DNA from: Thiosocius sp963753845
Lineage (GTDB): Bacteria; Pseudomonadota; Gammaproteobacteria; Chromatiales; Chromatiaceae
Direction of reading: 5' to 3'
DNA: 64,000 nt
NCBI GenBank assembly: GCA_963753845.1
Contig: CAVWEI010000026.1
Location: 62,001-126,000 of the forward strand
Within the stretch, counting starts at the first letter, position 1; every line of letters starts with the position of its first letter. Shown in pieces: positions 26,159 to 34,717 of the stretch. Below the pieces are notes generated by a model. The model was given only the letters and a program-made list of their open reading frames with translations, was not told the origin of the DNA and did not search any database. The position numbers and the translations under genes were made by a program.

Positions 26159-26903
26159 GTTTGTTCATCGCGTCAGGGGCTTCGGCTTCGGCTTCGGCTT
26201 CGGCTTCGGCTTCGGCTTCGGCTTCGGCTTCGGCTTCGGCTTCGGCTTCGGCTTCGGCAAGTGTGTCTGCCCGAGTCCCCTGTTCAAGCCCTGCTTCGGA
26301 CCCCCCGGCCGGGGGGGCATCTTCAGCTGCAACCCGATCGGGATCATTCAGATCCAGTTCACGGTTGATCTCATCCAGATCCCGCAGCTCTGCCAGGGTC
26401 GGTAGCTCATCGAGTGACTTCAGCCCGAAATAATCAAGAAAATCGCGCGTCGTGGCGTACAACGAAGGCCGACCCGGCACATCGCGCTGACCGACCACCC
26501 GCACCCACTCCCGCTCCATCAGTGTCTTGACGATATTGGTACTGACCGAAACCCCCCGGATGTCCTCGATCTCGCCACGCGTGATGGGCTGGCGGTAGGC
26601 GATCAGGGCCAAGGTCTCCATCAGGGCACGCGAATAGCGCGCCGGTCTTTCGTCCCACAGCCGGGATACCCAGGGCGAACAATTCGCTCGCACCTGAATA
26701 CGCCAGCCACTGGACACCTCGGCGACCTCGATTCCGCGGCCCTGGTAGTCGTCCGCCAGTTCCTGCAGCACTGCGCGCAATTCCTTCCTGTCCGGGCATT
26801 CGATTTCATTGAACAGGACCTGCAAGGCCTCCAGCGACAATGGCCGTCCGGCCGCCAGCAGGGCGGCCTCGACAATATTCTTCAGGTTTGCTGGAACCGA
26901 CAT
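26148..26903 (-). CDS. scpB: Segregation and condensation protein B with an (AE)13 tail
   Basis: 251 aa. ScpB binds ScpA and the SMC complex to compact and segregate chromosomes. The two winged-helix domains are intact: NIVEAALLAAGRPLSLEALQ, then MELALIAYRQPITRGEIEDI-like blocks and VVGQRDVPGRPSLYATTRDF (residues about 10-180). After residue 200 a low-complexity acidic tail holds thirteen Ala-Glu pairs encoded by a hexamer array, ending APDAMNKHEA. The tail is not part of the known fold. scpA ends 2 bp upstream. Confidence 0.93.
   Translation of the reverse strand: MSVPANLKNIVEAALLAAGRPLSLEALQVLFNEIECPDRKELRAVLQELADDYQGRGIEVAEVSSGWRIQVRANCSPWVSRLWDERPARYSRALMETLALIAYRQPITRGEIEDIRGVSVSTNIVKTLMEREWVRVVGQRDVPGRPSLYATTRDFLDYFGLKSLDELPTLAELRDLDEINRELDLNDPDRVAAEDAPPAGGSEAGLEQGTRADTLAEAEAEAEAEAEAEAEAEAEAEAEAEAPDAMNKHEA
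26178..26258. repeat. Hexanucleotide array (GGCTTC)13
   Basis: Thirteen complete GGCTTC units plus GGC, 81 bp with no interruption, inside the 3' end of scpB. Because the unit is two codons, gains or losses change the tail length without shifting the frame. Confidence 0.97.
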
Positions 26904-26905
26904 GC

Positions 26906-27715
26906 CTATCGCGCCTTGACGTGAATCGGCGCGAAGTGCTCTGCCTGCACCAGCTCGATAAGCTGTTGCTTGATGAGTTCGAGCACCGCCATGAAGGTCA
27001 CTACGACCCCCTGGCGACCCTCGCTGATATCGAACAGGTCGGTGAACAGGGCAAAGCGTTCGCTGCTGACCGACCCCAGCACGCGGCTCATCCGTTCACG
27101 CAGTGACAGCGGCTCGCGCGCGACATGGTGACTGGTAAACATGTCCGCCCGGTGAAATACATCTTTGAGTGCGAGCAGCACCTCTTTCAGGTCGACATCG
27201 GGCGGCGGCTGGTCGACATGTTTGTGCGGCGCCTCGACCACCACCGGAAAGACGTCCCGGCCGAGCTGCGGCAGCTCGCTGATATCCTCGGCCGCCTGTT
27301 TGAAACGCTCGTATTCCTGCAGGCGGCGAATCAGCTCCAGTCGCGGATCATGCTCATCGTCCTCTTCCGCTTGCGGCCTGGGCAACAGCATGCGCGACTT
27401 GATCTCGGCGAGCATCGCTGCCATGACCAGGTACTCGGCCGCCAGTTCCAGGCGCATATCCTGCATCAGGTCGATGTACTCCATGTACTGGACGGTGATG
27501 TCGGCGATCGGGATATCGAGGATATCCAGATTCTGGCGGCGAATCAGATAAAGCAGGAGGTCAAGCGGCCCTTCGAAGGCATCGAGTATCACCTCCAGTG
27601 CATCGGGCGGGATATACAGGTCTTTGGGCAGGTTGTACTGAGGCTGTCCCTGCACTACGGCAAAAGGCAACTCTTCCTGCTGCGGCTTGACGACTTTGGC
27701 GTGTGGCTCGGTCAA
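26906..27715 (-). CDS. scpA: Segregation and condensation protein A
   Basis: 269 aa; the kleisin of the SMC-ScpAB complex. The conserved N-terminal motif FEGPLDLLLYLIRRQNLDIL is at residues about 48-67 and AAEYLVMAAMLAEIKSRMLL follows; the C-terminal winged helix ends EHFAPIHVKAR. The open frame extends to 27901 over trpS, but trpS ends at 27738, so I take the TTG at 27715 (LTEPHAKVVKPQQEELPF) as the start; no ATG is available before the conserved part. Confidence 0.9.
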   Translation of the reverse strand: MTEPHAKVVKPQQEELPFAVVQGQPQYNLPKDLYIPPDALEVILDAFEGPLDLLLYLIRRQNLDILDIPIADITVQYMEYIDLMQDMRLELAAEYLVMAAMLAEIKSRMLLPRPQAEEDDEHDPRLELIRRLQEYERFKQAAEDISELPQLGRDVFPVVVEAPHKHVDQPPPDVDLKEVLLALKDVFHRADMFTSHHVAREPLSLRERMSRVLGSVSSERFALFTDLFDISEGRQGVVVTFMAVLELIKQQLIELVQAEHFAPIHVKAR

Positions 27716-27737
27716 TGCAGATGTCCCGGCAGGCGGC

Positions 27738-28952
27738 TCAGTAATCCAGAAACATGGCGTGACGGACCTCGTCCATGGTTTCACGCGCCGCTTCACGCGC
27801 ACGCTCACAACCCTCGTTGATGATATTGCGCACCACGTCCGGCTGCTGGGCATAGCCCCTGGCACGTTCCTGCATCGGCTTGAGCTCTGCCAGTACCGCA
27901 TCGATCACCGGCTGCTTGCATTCTATACAGCCGATGGCCGCGGACCTGCAGCCCTGCTGCACCCAGTCTTTCACGTCCGGGCCTGAATACACCTCGTGGA
28001 ACTGCCACACAGGGCAGATATCCGGATTGCCCGGGTCGGTTCGGCGCACCCGCGCGGGGTCGGTCGGCATGGTGCGCATCTGCTGCTCCACCACCTCCGC
28101 GGAGGCATCCAGGCCGATGGTGTTGCCGTACGACTTGGACATCTTCTGGCCATCCAGGCCAGGCATCTTTGAAGACCTGGTGAGCAAGGGCTGCGGCTCC
28201 GGCAGGATCACCATACCACCGCCTTCGACGTAGCCGAACAGGCGGTCGCGGTCCGCGATACCGATATTCTGTTGTGACTCCAGCAACGCGTGGGCCGCGG
28301 CCAATGCCTCGTCGTCACCCTGCTCCTGATAGGCACGCCGGTATTTCCTGTACAGCTTGGCGTTCTTCTTGCCCATCTTCTTGATCGCCTGTTCGGCCTT
28401 TTCCTCGAAGTCGGGTTCGCGCCCGTAGACATGGTTGAACCGGCGCGCCACCTCGCGCGTCAGTTCAACGTGCACCACCTGGTCTTCGCCCACCGGCACC
28501 AGGCCCGCGCGATACACCAGGATGTCGGCGGACTGCAGCAGGGGGTAGCCGAGAAAGCCATAGGTCGACAGGTCCTTTTCCTTGAGCTTCTCCTGCTGAT
28601 CCTTGTAGGTAGGTACGCGCTCGAGCCAGCCAAGCGGTGTGATCATCGACAGCAGCAGATGCAGCTCCGCATGCTCCGGCACACGTGATTGGATGAACAG
28701 CGTGGCCTCGCCCGGGTTCACGCCTGCCGCGAGCCAGTCGATCACCATGTCCCAGGTGCACTGCGGCACCATGCTGGGATCGTCGTAATGCGTGGTCAGG
28801 GCATGCCAGTCGGCCACGAAGAAGAAGCACTGATACTCGTGCTGCAACTCGACCCAGTTCTTCAGAACACCATGATAGTGGCCCAGATGCAGGCGCCCGG
28901 TGGGGCGCATACCGGACAGGACACGTGCATGTTGCGCAGCTACAGCGACCAA
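27738..28952 (-). CDS. trpS: Tryptophanyl-tRNA synthetase
   Basis: Class I synthetase, 404 aa. HIGH motif as HLGH (residues 22-25, in SGMRPTGRLHLGHYHG) and KMSKS in LDGQKMSKSYGNTIGL. It is longer than the 330-aa E. coli enzyme because of an insertion after the KMSKS-preceding region (KKMGKKNAKLYRKYRRAY), as in Pseudomonas-like variants. The TTG at 28952 is chosen: GGAG lies 7 nt before it and the preceding gene ends at 28957. It leads the scpA-scpB-rluB group. Confidence 0.93.
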   Translation of the reverse strand: MVAVAAQHARVLSGMRPTGRLHLGHYHGVLKNWVELQHEYQCFFFVADWHALTTHYDDPSMVPQCTWDMVIDWLAAGVNPGEATLFIQSRVPEHAELHLLLSMITPLGWLERVPTYKDQQEKLKEKDLSTYGFLGYPLLQSADILVYRAGLVPVGEDQVVHVELTREVARRFNHVYGREPDFEEKAEQAIKKMGKKNAKLYRKYRRAYQEQGDDEALAAAHALLESQQNIGIADRDRLFGYVEGGGMVILPEPQPLLTRSSKMPGLDGQKMSKSYGNTIGLDASAEVVEQQMRTMPTDPARVRRTDPGNPDICPVWQFHEVYSGPDVKDWVQQGCRSAAIGCIECKQPVIDAVLAELKPMQERARGYAQQPDVVRNIINEGCERAREAARETMDEVRHAMFLDY

Positions 28953-28956
28953 GACA

Positions 28957-29643
28957 TTACTCCGAGGGAAACAGGGTGGGCAGTATACCCAACACGAGGT
29001 CGGAACCGGGCAGTACCTGGATGGCACCGAATACGATCGGCGCCAGAATCATCCCCACCACGCCACTGATCAGCAGAAGGATCAGGATTATCATCCCAAA
29101 CGGCTCGATGCGGGCATACACGCGTGCGGCAGCCATGGGCAGCAACCCGGTCACCACGCGCCCGCCATCCAGCGGTGGCACGGGCAGCAGGTTGATCGCC
29201 ATCAGCACCAGATTGATGAAGACACCGGCCACCGACATCAGCAGCAGCGGCAGCGCCACAGACTGCAGGCTGTCAATCAGGCTGTGCGCAAGCAGCAGGA
29301 CCAGGGTCCACACCAGGGCCATTATCAGGTTCACGGCCGGGCCCGCCGCGGCGACGATCGCCATGTCACGCTTGGGCGAGTGCAGCCGCCCGACCGAGAC
29401 CGGCACCGGCTTGGCCCAGCCGATCAGAAAGCCGGTAAAGCTCAGCATCAGAACCGGCACCAGGATGGTCCCGACCAGATCGATGTGCGGGATCGGGTTC
29501 AAGGTGATTCGGCCCAGCTTGCGAGCGGTCGGGTCGCCCAGTTTGTCTGCCACCCAGCCGTGCGCGGCCTCGTGAACGGTGACGGCAAATATCAGTGGCA
29601 GGGCCCAGACTGCAATGCGCTGCGCGAGATTGAGTTCTTCCAT
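28957..29643 (-). CDS. Site-2 protease family (M50) membrane metalloprotease
   Basis: 228 aa with about six hydrophobic segments. Zinc motif HEAAH at residues 24-28 (FAVTVHEAAHGWVADKLG), and the second M50 motif in INLLPVPPLDGGRVVTG supplying the Asp ligand. This short, PDZ-less form is related to Bacillus YwhC rather than RseP. It cleaves unknown membrane substrates. It lies between yciO and trpS in the same direction, 4 bp before the trpS start. The ATG at 29643 is preferred over the one at 29685. Confidence 0.9.
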   Translation of the reverse strand: MEELNLAQRIAVWALPLIFAVTVHEAAHGWVADKLGDPTARKLGRITLNPIPHIDLVGTILVPVLMLSFTGFLIGWAKPVPVSVGRLHSPKRDMAIVAAAGPAVNLIMALVWTLVLLLAHSLIDSLQSVALPLLLMSVAGVFINLVLMAINLLPVPPLDGGRVVTGLLPMAAARVYARIEPFGMIILILLLISGVVGMILAPIVFGAIQVLPGSDLVLGILPTLFPSE

Positions 29644-29764
29644 CGGCGGGATTATATCTCCGGGCTGAACTGGCCGCGCGCCCACGGCACCCCGACAGCC
29701 CTTTCTGGTTGGATTATTTCGTATCGCGCCTTGCGAAACCGTCGGCCCGCAAGGGATCGCAGGA

Positions 29765-30388
29765 TCAATCCCCGAACAGGGCCACGTCGCCCTTGCCGAC
29801 CCGCCGCACCTGCGGTGGGTCCTCAGTCAGATCGATCACGCTGGTCGGCTCGAAGCCGCAGTATCCACCGTCGATGATCAGGTCGACGGCGTGCCCCAGC
29901 GTCAGGTTCATTTCATAGGGATCCATCATCGGCATGTCATCGCCCGGCAGGATCAGGGTGCTGCTCAGCAGCGGCTCGTTGAGTTCATCCAGCAATGCCA
30001 GCGCCACACGGTTGTCCGGGATACGCACGCCGATGGTCTTGCGCTTGGGATGCATGAGCCGTTTGGGCACCTGCTTGGTGGCCTGCAGGATGAAGGTATA
30101 GGGTCCGGGAGTCAGATTCCTGATCAGGCGGTAGGCCTGGTTGTCGAGCTTGGTGTAGGTCGACATCTCCGACAGACTCCGCCCGATCAGGGTGAAGTTG
30201 TGCTCAACACCGAGGCGCCGGATCTGGCGGATGCGGTCCATCGCGGCCTTGTCACCGATCTGACAGCCGATTGCATAGCTCGAATCGGTCGGATAGAGCA
30301 CCACGCCACCGTCACGAATGATCTCGGTGGCCTGCCGGATCAGGCGTATCTGTGGATTTTCGGGATGGATTTGAAAAAACTGTGACAT
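29765..30388 (-). CDS. yciO: YciO, Sua5/YrdC-family protein
   Basis: 207 aa. The nucleotide- and RNA-binding fold is visible in IRDGGVVLYPTDSSYAIGCQ, RNLTPGPYTFILQATKQVPK and IGVRIPDNRVALALLDELNE. YrdC/TsaC makes threonylcarbamoyl-AMP for tRNA; YciO is a paralogue that has weak or different activity. Assignment as YciO rests on the divergent TDSSYAIGC motif and on its place next to the PHP phosphoesterase and trpS. Confidence 0.9.
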   Translation of the reverse strand: MSQFFQIHPENPQIRLIRQATEIIRDGGVVLYPTDSSYAIGCQIGDKAAMDRIRQIRRLGVEHNFTLIGRSLSEMSTYTKLDNQAYRLIRNLTPGPYTFILQATKQVPKRLMHPKRKTIGVRIPDNRVALALLDELNEPLLSSTLILPGDDMPMMDPYEMNLTLGHAVDLIIDGGYCGFEPTSVIDLTEDPPQVRRVGKGDVALFGD

Positions 30389-30397
30389 CTTTTTTAT

Positions 30398-31240
30398 TCA
30401 ATAGCTTATTCGCCATTCCTTCCAAATTGGATTACATCCATCAGGCAAATCCGGGAGACGACCAAGTTCGATCCAGGGGTGTTCAGGGCCATGGTAGTCG
30501 GACCCGGCCGATGCCAGCAGACCGAAGTCCCGGGCATGCCGGGCCATGGTGAAGTAATCGTCACGGCTGTGGCTGCCCGACACCACCTCCAGCGCAGCGC
30601 CACCCACCTCGGAGAATTCCGAGATCAGGCGCCGCAACTTGCCACGGGTGAGTGGATAGCGTGCCGGATGGGCAATCACGGCCTGGCCCCCGGCCGACCG
30701 GATCCAACGCACCGCGTCTTCGAGTTCGGCCCATTGCCCCGACACGAAGCCCGGCTTGCCATTGACCAGAAACCTACGGAACACCGCGCGCACATCTGGC
30801 GCGTGCCGGCTCTTCACAAGGAAGCGCGCGAAGTGGGTACGACTGATCAGACGCCCGTTGGACAATTCCCGAGCTCCCTCGTACGCACCCTCGATGCCGG
30901 TCTTTGCCAACCGGCGCCCCATTTCCTCGGCCCGCCAGTCGCGGAACTCGCGAAGACCTGCAAGCCCACGCCCCAACACCTCGCTGTCCCACGCCACTCC
31001 GAGGCCGACGATATGCACCGTGATCGCCTGCCAGCTGACCGAGACCTCCACCCCCGGCACGAAACCCAGGCCCAGTTCGCGGGCCTCGGCGGCTGCCTCC
31101 GGCAGACCCTCGAGGGTATCGTGATCGGTCAAGGCCATGACCTCGACCCCGGCGGCATGTGCCCGTTGCATCAGTTGCGCGGGCGACAGGGTGCCGTCGG
31201 AGGCGGTCGAATGGGCGTGCAGGTCGAAGCGGGTCGGCAT
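30398..31240 (-). CDS. rnm: PHP-domain phosphoesterase (YciV / RNase AM type)
   Basis: 280 aa. PHP metal motifs DLHAHSTASDGTLSP (residues 6-20), ALTDHDTLEGLPEAA, FVPGVEVSVSW and the late ASAGSDYHGPEHPW. YciV-type enzymes hydrolyse 3',5'-nucleotide bisphosphates and trim the 5' ends of rRNA precursors. It is the first gene of the yciV-yciO-trpS-scpAB-rluB series; yciO starts 10 bp downstream. Confidence 0.9.
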   Translation of the reverse strand: MPTRFDLHAHSTASDGTLSPAQLMQRAHAAGVEVMALTDHDTLEGLPEAAAEARELGLGFVPGVEVSVSWQAITVHIVGLGVAWDSEVLGRGLAGLREFRDWRAEEMGRRLAKTGIEGAYEGARELSNGRLISRTHFARFLVKSRHAPDVRAVFRRFLVNGKPGFVSGQWAELEDAVRWIRSAGGQAVIAHPARYPLTRGKLRRLISEFSEVGGAALEVVSGSHSRDDYFTMARHARDFGLLASAGSDYHGPEHPWIELGRLPDLPDGCNPIWKEWRISY

Positions 31241-31251
31241 GGGGGCGGATT

Positions 31252-31294
31252 CTAACCTGCAAAATGCATGAAGGGTTTGGGAATCAGGGCGTGA
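31252..31294 (+). repeat. One-ended fragment of the MITE-like family
   Basis: CTAACCTGCAAAATGCATGA followed by AGGGTTTGGGAATCAGGGCG matches the left end of the 33865-34114 element at most positions. No matching right end is present before the next gene, so it is a broken copy in the divergent promoter region. Confidence 0.7.
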
Positions 31295-31392
31295 GTTCGC
31301 TATCGCGGCCCGCGAAACCTGTCAGAGAATGGTCAATTTCAGGCGCTTTTGGCACGCTAAGGGCCCCTCGCGGCATGCTAAACTTCAGCACC

Positions 31393-32118
31393 ATGAATCT
31401 CCCTCCAGCTGATCTCTCTTTCCTTCAGGAAAGGTTTGGCGAACTCGCGGCCGAGGTCCGGGAGGCATGGGAGGCATCCCCGCACAGCGGCGAAGAGATG
31501 GATACGGCGAGACTGCTGGGCCAGGCAATGTCACAGTTGATCGATATGCTCGAGCCCGAGACGCAGGGCGACACCTCGGAGGCCGCGGAAATCAACACGC
31601 TCGGCGAGTATGGACTGCATCTGATCGAGGACCTGTCGCAACTGGCACTGGGGCTGGAGCAGGCTTCACTGGCCGCCGAGATCGAACAGTTGAGCCTGCC
31701 GTACGCCTTGTGGATTGCCCGCCATGGTGGCGAGATCAAACACCTCGCCCCGGTGGTCAATGCAGTGGCGCACTTCGCCAACCAGACCGCCCACCCGCAG
31801 CACATGACCGACCTTTACACCCAATGCTGTGAACTGATCGACGCGACCAGCCCGGCGTGCGAAGACTCCGCCTCCAGTCAACCCGGGCACCCCTGGCGCC
31901 TGCTGCTTCTCAACCGGGCGATAGTCGCAACCCGCAGTCACAATCCCGAACTGATGGAACCCGCGTTCGATGCGATTGTCGAATGTCTGCCCGGTGAGGC
32001 CGAACGCTTCTTCGCAGAAGGCATGGAGCAGATGAGCATCATCGACTACCCCGATCACGTGCGCGAGATCGTTCGGCGCTATTTCGTTGTGCATGCCTCG
32101 CCCAGGCAGCTGCACTAA
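31393..32118 (+). CDS. Conserved-looking hypothetical protein
   Basis: 241 aa, acidic, predominantly helical, no signal peptide or membrane segment. It begins MNLPPADLSFLQERFGELAA. I do not recognise a domain; helical stretches such as YGLHLIEDLSQLALGLEQAS and PWRLLLLNRAIVATRSHNPE suggest a bundle. Coding potential is strong (long frame, amino-acid-like composition). The start could be 31375 or 31393; neither has a clear ribosome binding site. It precedes yciB with a 24-bp gap, so it may share an operon with yciB-yciI-ppiC. Confidence 0.7.
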   Translation: MNLPPADLSFLQERFGELAAEVREAWEASPHSGEEMDTARLLGQAMSQLIDMLEPETQGDTSEAAEINTLGEYGLHLIEDLSQLALGLEQASLAAEIEQLSLPYALWIARHGGEIKHLAPVVNAVAHFANQTAHPQHMTDLYTQCCELIDATSPACEDSASSQPGHPWRLLLLNRAIVATRSHNPELMEPAFDAIVECLPGEAERFFAEGMEQMSIIDYPDHVREIVRRYFVVHASPRQLH

Positions 32119-32142
32119 GAATCAGAGAGACCACATCCACTG

Positions 32143-32688
32143 ATGAAAATGCTTGCTGACCTGTTCCCGGTCATACTTTTCTTTGTCGCCTACCAACTGT
32201 TCGATATCTATGTGGCAACCCAGGTCGCCATCGCTGCGGCCGCGCTGCAGGTCGCCTACCACAAGATACGATATGGCAAGGTTGAGAATACACAGTGGCT
32301 CACGCTTGGCCTGCTCCTGGTTTTCGGTGGACTCACCCTGGCATTGCGCGACCCCACGTTCATCAAATGGAAACCGACCGTTGTCAATTGGCTGTTCGCG
32401 GCCGCCTTCATGTTTTCGCAGTTATTCATGCAACGCAGTCTGCTGCGCCGGATGATGGATCACGCCGTCACCCTGCCCGAGCCCGCCTGGCTGCGCCTCA
32501 ATACCGCCTGGGTCATGTTCTTTTTCAGCATGGGAGTGCTCAATCTGTACGTGGCCTACAACTATTCAGAGCAGGTCTGGGTAAATTTCAAGCTGTTCGG
32601 CTTCCTCGGGTTGACGCTCGTGTTCATGCTTGCGCAGGGCTTCTACCTGGCCCGATTCGTCGAACCCGAACAAACCACAGAGGATTGA
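32143..32688 (+). CDS. yciB: Inner membrane septation protein YciB (IspZ)
   Basis: 181 aa with five hydrophobic segments, among them LFPVILFFVAYQLFDIYVAT and WLTLGLLLVFGGLTLALRDP, the latter containing the conserved FIKWKPTVVNWLFA region. YciB helps keep the envelope intact during division in E. coli and Shigella. It is followed after 4 bp by yciI, the typical order. Confidence 0.94.
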   Translation: MKMLADLFPVILFFVAYQLFDIYVATQVAIAAAALQVAYHKIRYGKVENTQWLTLGLLLVFGGLTLALRDPTFIKWKPTVVNWLFAAAFMFSQLFMQRSLLRRMMDHAVTLPEPAWLRLNTAWVMFFFSMGVLNLYVAYNYSEQVWVNFKLFGFLGLTLVFMLAQGFYLARFVEPEQTTED

Positions 32689-32692
32689 TCCC

Positions 32693-32995
32693 ATGCTCTA
32701 CAGCATCGTAGGAACCGACGTAGAAAACAGCCTGCTCCTGCGCAAGAGCGCGCGCGAGGCCCATCTGGAACGACTGCAGCAGTTGCAGCAGGAAGGCCGG
32801 CTGGTGCTGGCAGGTCCCAACCCGGCCGTCGACAGCAACGACCCCGGTGAGGCCGGTTTCACCGGTAGCCTGATCGTAGCTGAATTCCCGGGCATCGACG
32901 AAGCAAAGGCCTGGGCGGATGCCGACCCCTACATCAGTGCCGGCGTCTACGCCGCGGTGAGCGTCAAACCCTTCAAACAGATCTTTCCAAAATAA
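32693..32995 (+). CDS. yciI: YciI-family protein
   Basis: 100 aa from the ATG at 32693 (MLYSIVGTDVENSLLLRKSA). Ferredoxin-like fold; the conserved His in REAHLERLQQL and the Asp-Pro-Tyr in ADADPYISAGVYAAVSVKPF are present. The function is uncertain; some relatives act as dehydrohalogenases or catalytic domains. The gene start is given by its 4-bp spacing after yciB. Confidence 0.92.
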   Translation: MLYSIVGTDVENSLLLRKSAREAHLERLQQLQQEGRLVLAGPNPAVDSNDPGEAGFTGSLIVAEFPGIDEAKAWADADPYISAGVYAAVSVKPFKQIFPK

Positions 32996-33025
32996 TGTAC
33001 GAACGTAACTCAGGAGAATTTCAAT

Positions 33026-33859
33026 ATGCGCGGTAACGCAACATGGCTGACGGCATTGGCACTTTGCCTGTGCGTCACAGCACCTGCCATGGCGCAGGAA
33101 CAGGCAGAACCACAGGCGCCACAGACCCTCGTCAAACTTGATGGCTTCGACATCACAAATCTTCATTTCGCCCTGTTCGCCACCCAGACCGGTCGCAATC
33201 CCGACAATGCGGAGGATCAGATCAAGCTTCTCAACGAGCTGGTGAACAACTTCATGGTCGCCAACTCGCCCGAGGGTCAGGCACTGGCCAGCGACCCTGA
33301 AATCGTCGCAGCACTCGATGTCGCGCGCGCGCGGCTGGTCGCCCAGGCGTTCATCCGCGACCAGATCGAGAAAATGGCCATCGACGAGGCAGTCTTACGT
33401 GAGCTTTACGAGCTGGAATACGCCAATGCCAAACGCCAGGAATACAAGGCCCGCCATATCCTGCTCAAAGATGAGGGGGAAGCCAAAGAAGTGATCGCGG
33501 AACTCGATGGTGGAGCAGACTTCGCAACCCTGGCGACCAGTCGTTCCATCGGACCCAGCAAAAGTGCGGGCGGCGATCTGGGATGGTTCGAGGCCGACCA
33601 GATGGTAAGCGAATTTTCACAGGCCACCGCACAACTGGCGGACGGGAGTTACAGCGCGGCCCCGGTGAAGACCCGATTCGGCTGGCACGTCATTCTGCGT
33701 GAAGACAGCCGTGAAGCCCCGCCACCCGAATTCGAATCAGTCAAACCTGAATTGGCAGCAAGGCTTCAGCAACAACAGATCGCCAAGGTGATCACCGCCA
33801 TCAGGGATAACTCAAAGATCGAGATCCAGCAGCCCGAAAGCCCCGAAAAGAAGGACTGA
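33026..33859 (+). CDS. Periplasmic parvulin-type peptidyl-prolyl isomerase
   Basis: 277 aa with a signal peptide (ATWLTALALCLCVTAPAMAQ, cleavage after AMA). The rotamase domain is at about 140-245: YKARHILLKDEGEAKEVIAE, FATLATSRSIGPSKSAGGDL, GWFEADQMVSEF and TRFGWHVILRED, in the order of PpiC/PrsA parvulins. It assists folding of exported proteins. Ribosome binding site CAGGAGA lies before the ATG. It closes the yciB-yciI group, 5 bp before a MITE-like element. Confidence 0.92.
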   Translation: MRGNATWLTALALCLCVTAPAMAQEQAEPQAPQTLVKLDGFDITNLHFALFATQTGRNPDNAEDQIKLLNELVNNFMVANSPEGQALASDPEIVAALDVARARLVAQAFIRDQIEKMAIDEAVLRELYELEYANAKRQEYKARHILLKDEGEAKEVIAELDGGADFATLATSRSIGPSKSAGGDLGWFEADQMVSEFSQATAQLADGSYSAAPVKTRFGWHVILREDSREAPPPEFESVKPELAARLQQQQIAKVITAIRDNSKIEIQQPESPEKKD

Positions 33860-33864
33860 ATCCG

Positions 33865-34114
33865 CTAACCTGCAGATTGCACGAAGGGATTGGGAATCAG
33901 GGCGTGATGGGCAAAGCAGTTGGGCTGATCGGCCGAAAAAGCATAGCCGTAGCTATGGTTTGAGGGGGATCTGAGCAAATGCAAAGTCCAGCGCGGTCTG
34001 AGCCCAATCAGGACAAACTGCAACTGCGAAAACGAAGGCTGAAATTCATCGAGCGCCCTTCGAGATGCCGCGGACTTCACCAACCCGTCCGCCTTTATGC
34101 AATTTGCAGGCTAA
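33865..34114. mobile_element. MITE-like element, 250 bp, after the parvulin gene
   Basis: Left end CTAACCTGCAGATTGCA (33865-33881); right end TGCAATTTGCAGGCTAA (34098-34114), inverted with three mismatches. The hairpin CATAGC-CGTA-GCTATG (33942-33957) is 77 bp from the left end, compared with 75 bp in the 10370-10631 element, and has the same CGTA loop. No coding capacity. Confidence 0.75.
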
Positions 34115-34178
34115 GCGTCCAGCCCGCGTGGCTGGACCCTGCCGACGAGGCCCTGTACCTTGCCGGGCCCCGTCTTTT

Positions 34179-34472
34179 CTATTCGGTGCTGGTCTTTGGC
34201 GGCGCCTTGCCTATCTTCCCGATCGGGACCACCTTCGCTGCCGACTTTTCATCGGTGAAATGCGGTCGCTCCTGCGTGGCCCCTGCGGAATCCGCTAGCT
34301 CGCGTTCGCGCGCCGAAATCAGACCGAGGCACTGGCGAATATCCTGAATCGTCTGGTCCGTCAGGGGATGCTTCATGGCCCGGCTGGGCGGCGTCGTATC
34401 CTTGATGATCTGCGCCAGCACCTTGCGCATGACCACCAGAATTTCCCGTTCTTTCTTGCTCGTGTCGGACAT
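34179..34472 (-). CDS. Small hypothetical protein next to rpoS
   Basis: 97 aa from the ATG at 34472 (MSDTSKKEREILVVMRKVLA). Charged, helical, no membrane segment: the block QIIKDTTPPSRAMKHPLTD, then QTIQDIRQCLGLISARERE looks conserved, while the C-terminus (VVPIGKIGKAPPKTSTE) looks disordered. I do not recognise a family; it has no similarity by eye to known rpoS-region proteins. Same strand as rpoS but 245 bp downstream. Confidence 0.65.
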   Translation of the reverse strand: MSDTSKKEREILVVMRKVLAQIIKDTTPPSRAMKHPLTDQTIQDIRQCLGLISARERELADSAGATQERPHFTDEKSAAKVVPIGKIGKAPPKTSTE

Positions 34473-34717
34473 TGCAATCCAGGCTCCGTTCATTCAGGCC
34501 GCTGAGAGGTCCTGAAAGAATCCTTGCCGGGCGATCCGGGATGCCGATGCCATGGACAAATGCAGCCAGCATCGAATCAGCAACAAACGAGGCCGGATTT
34601 CAGACCAGCTGTTCGCGATTCTTTCAGAGTTTTCACAGCATACCCGATTCGCGGATTTCGATACCACGACGGTCCTGGGTCTTATGAGGGGTGGGCAGCC
34701 ACGCCACTTTCCTCGGT

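Noticed and set aside
26109..26433. Plus-strand low-complexity frames (Phe-Gly and Ala-Ser repeats)
   Set aside because: They are the other readings of the scpB GGCTTC array.
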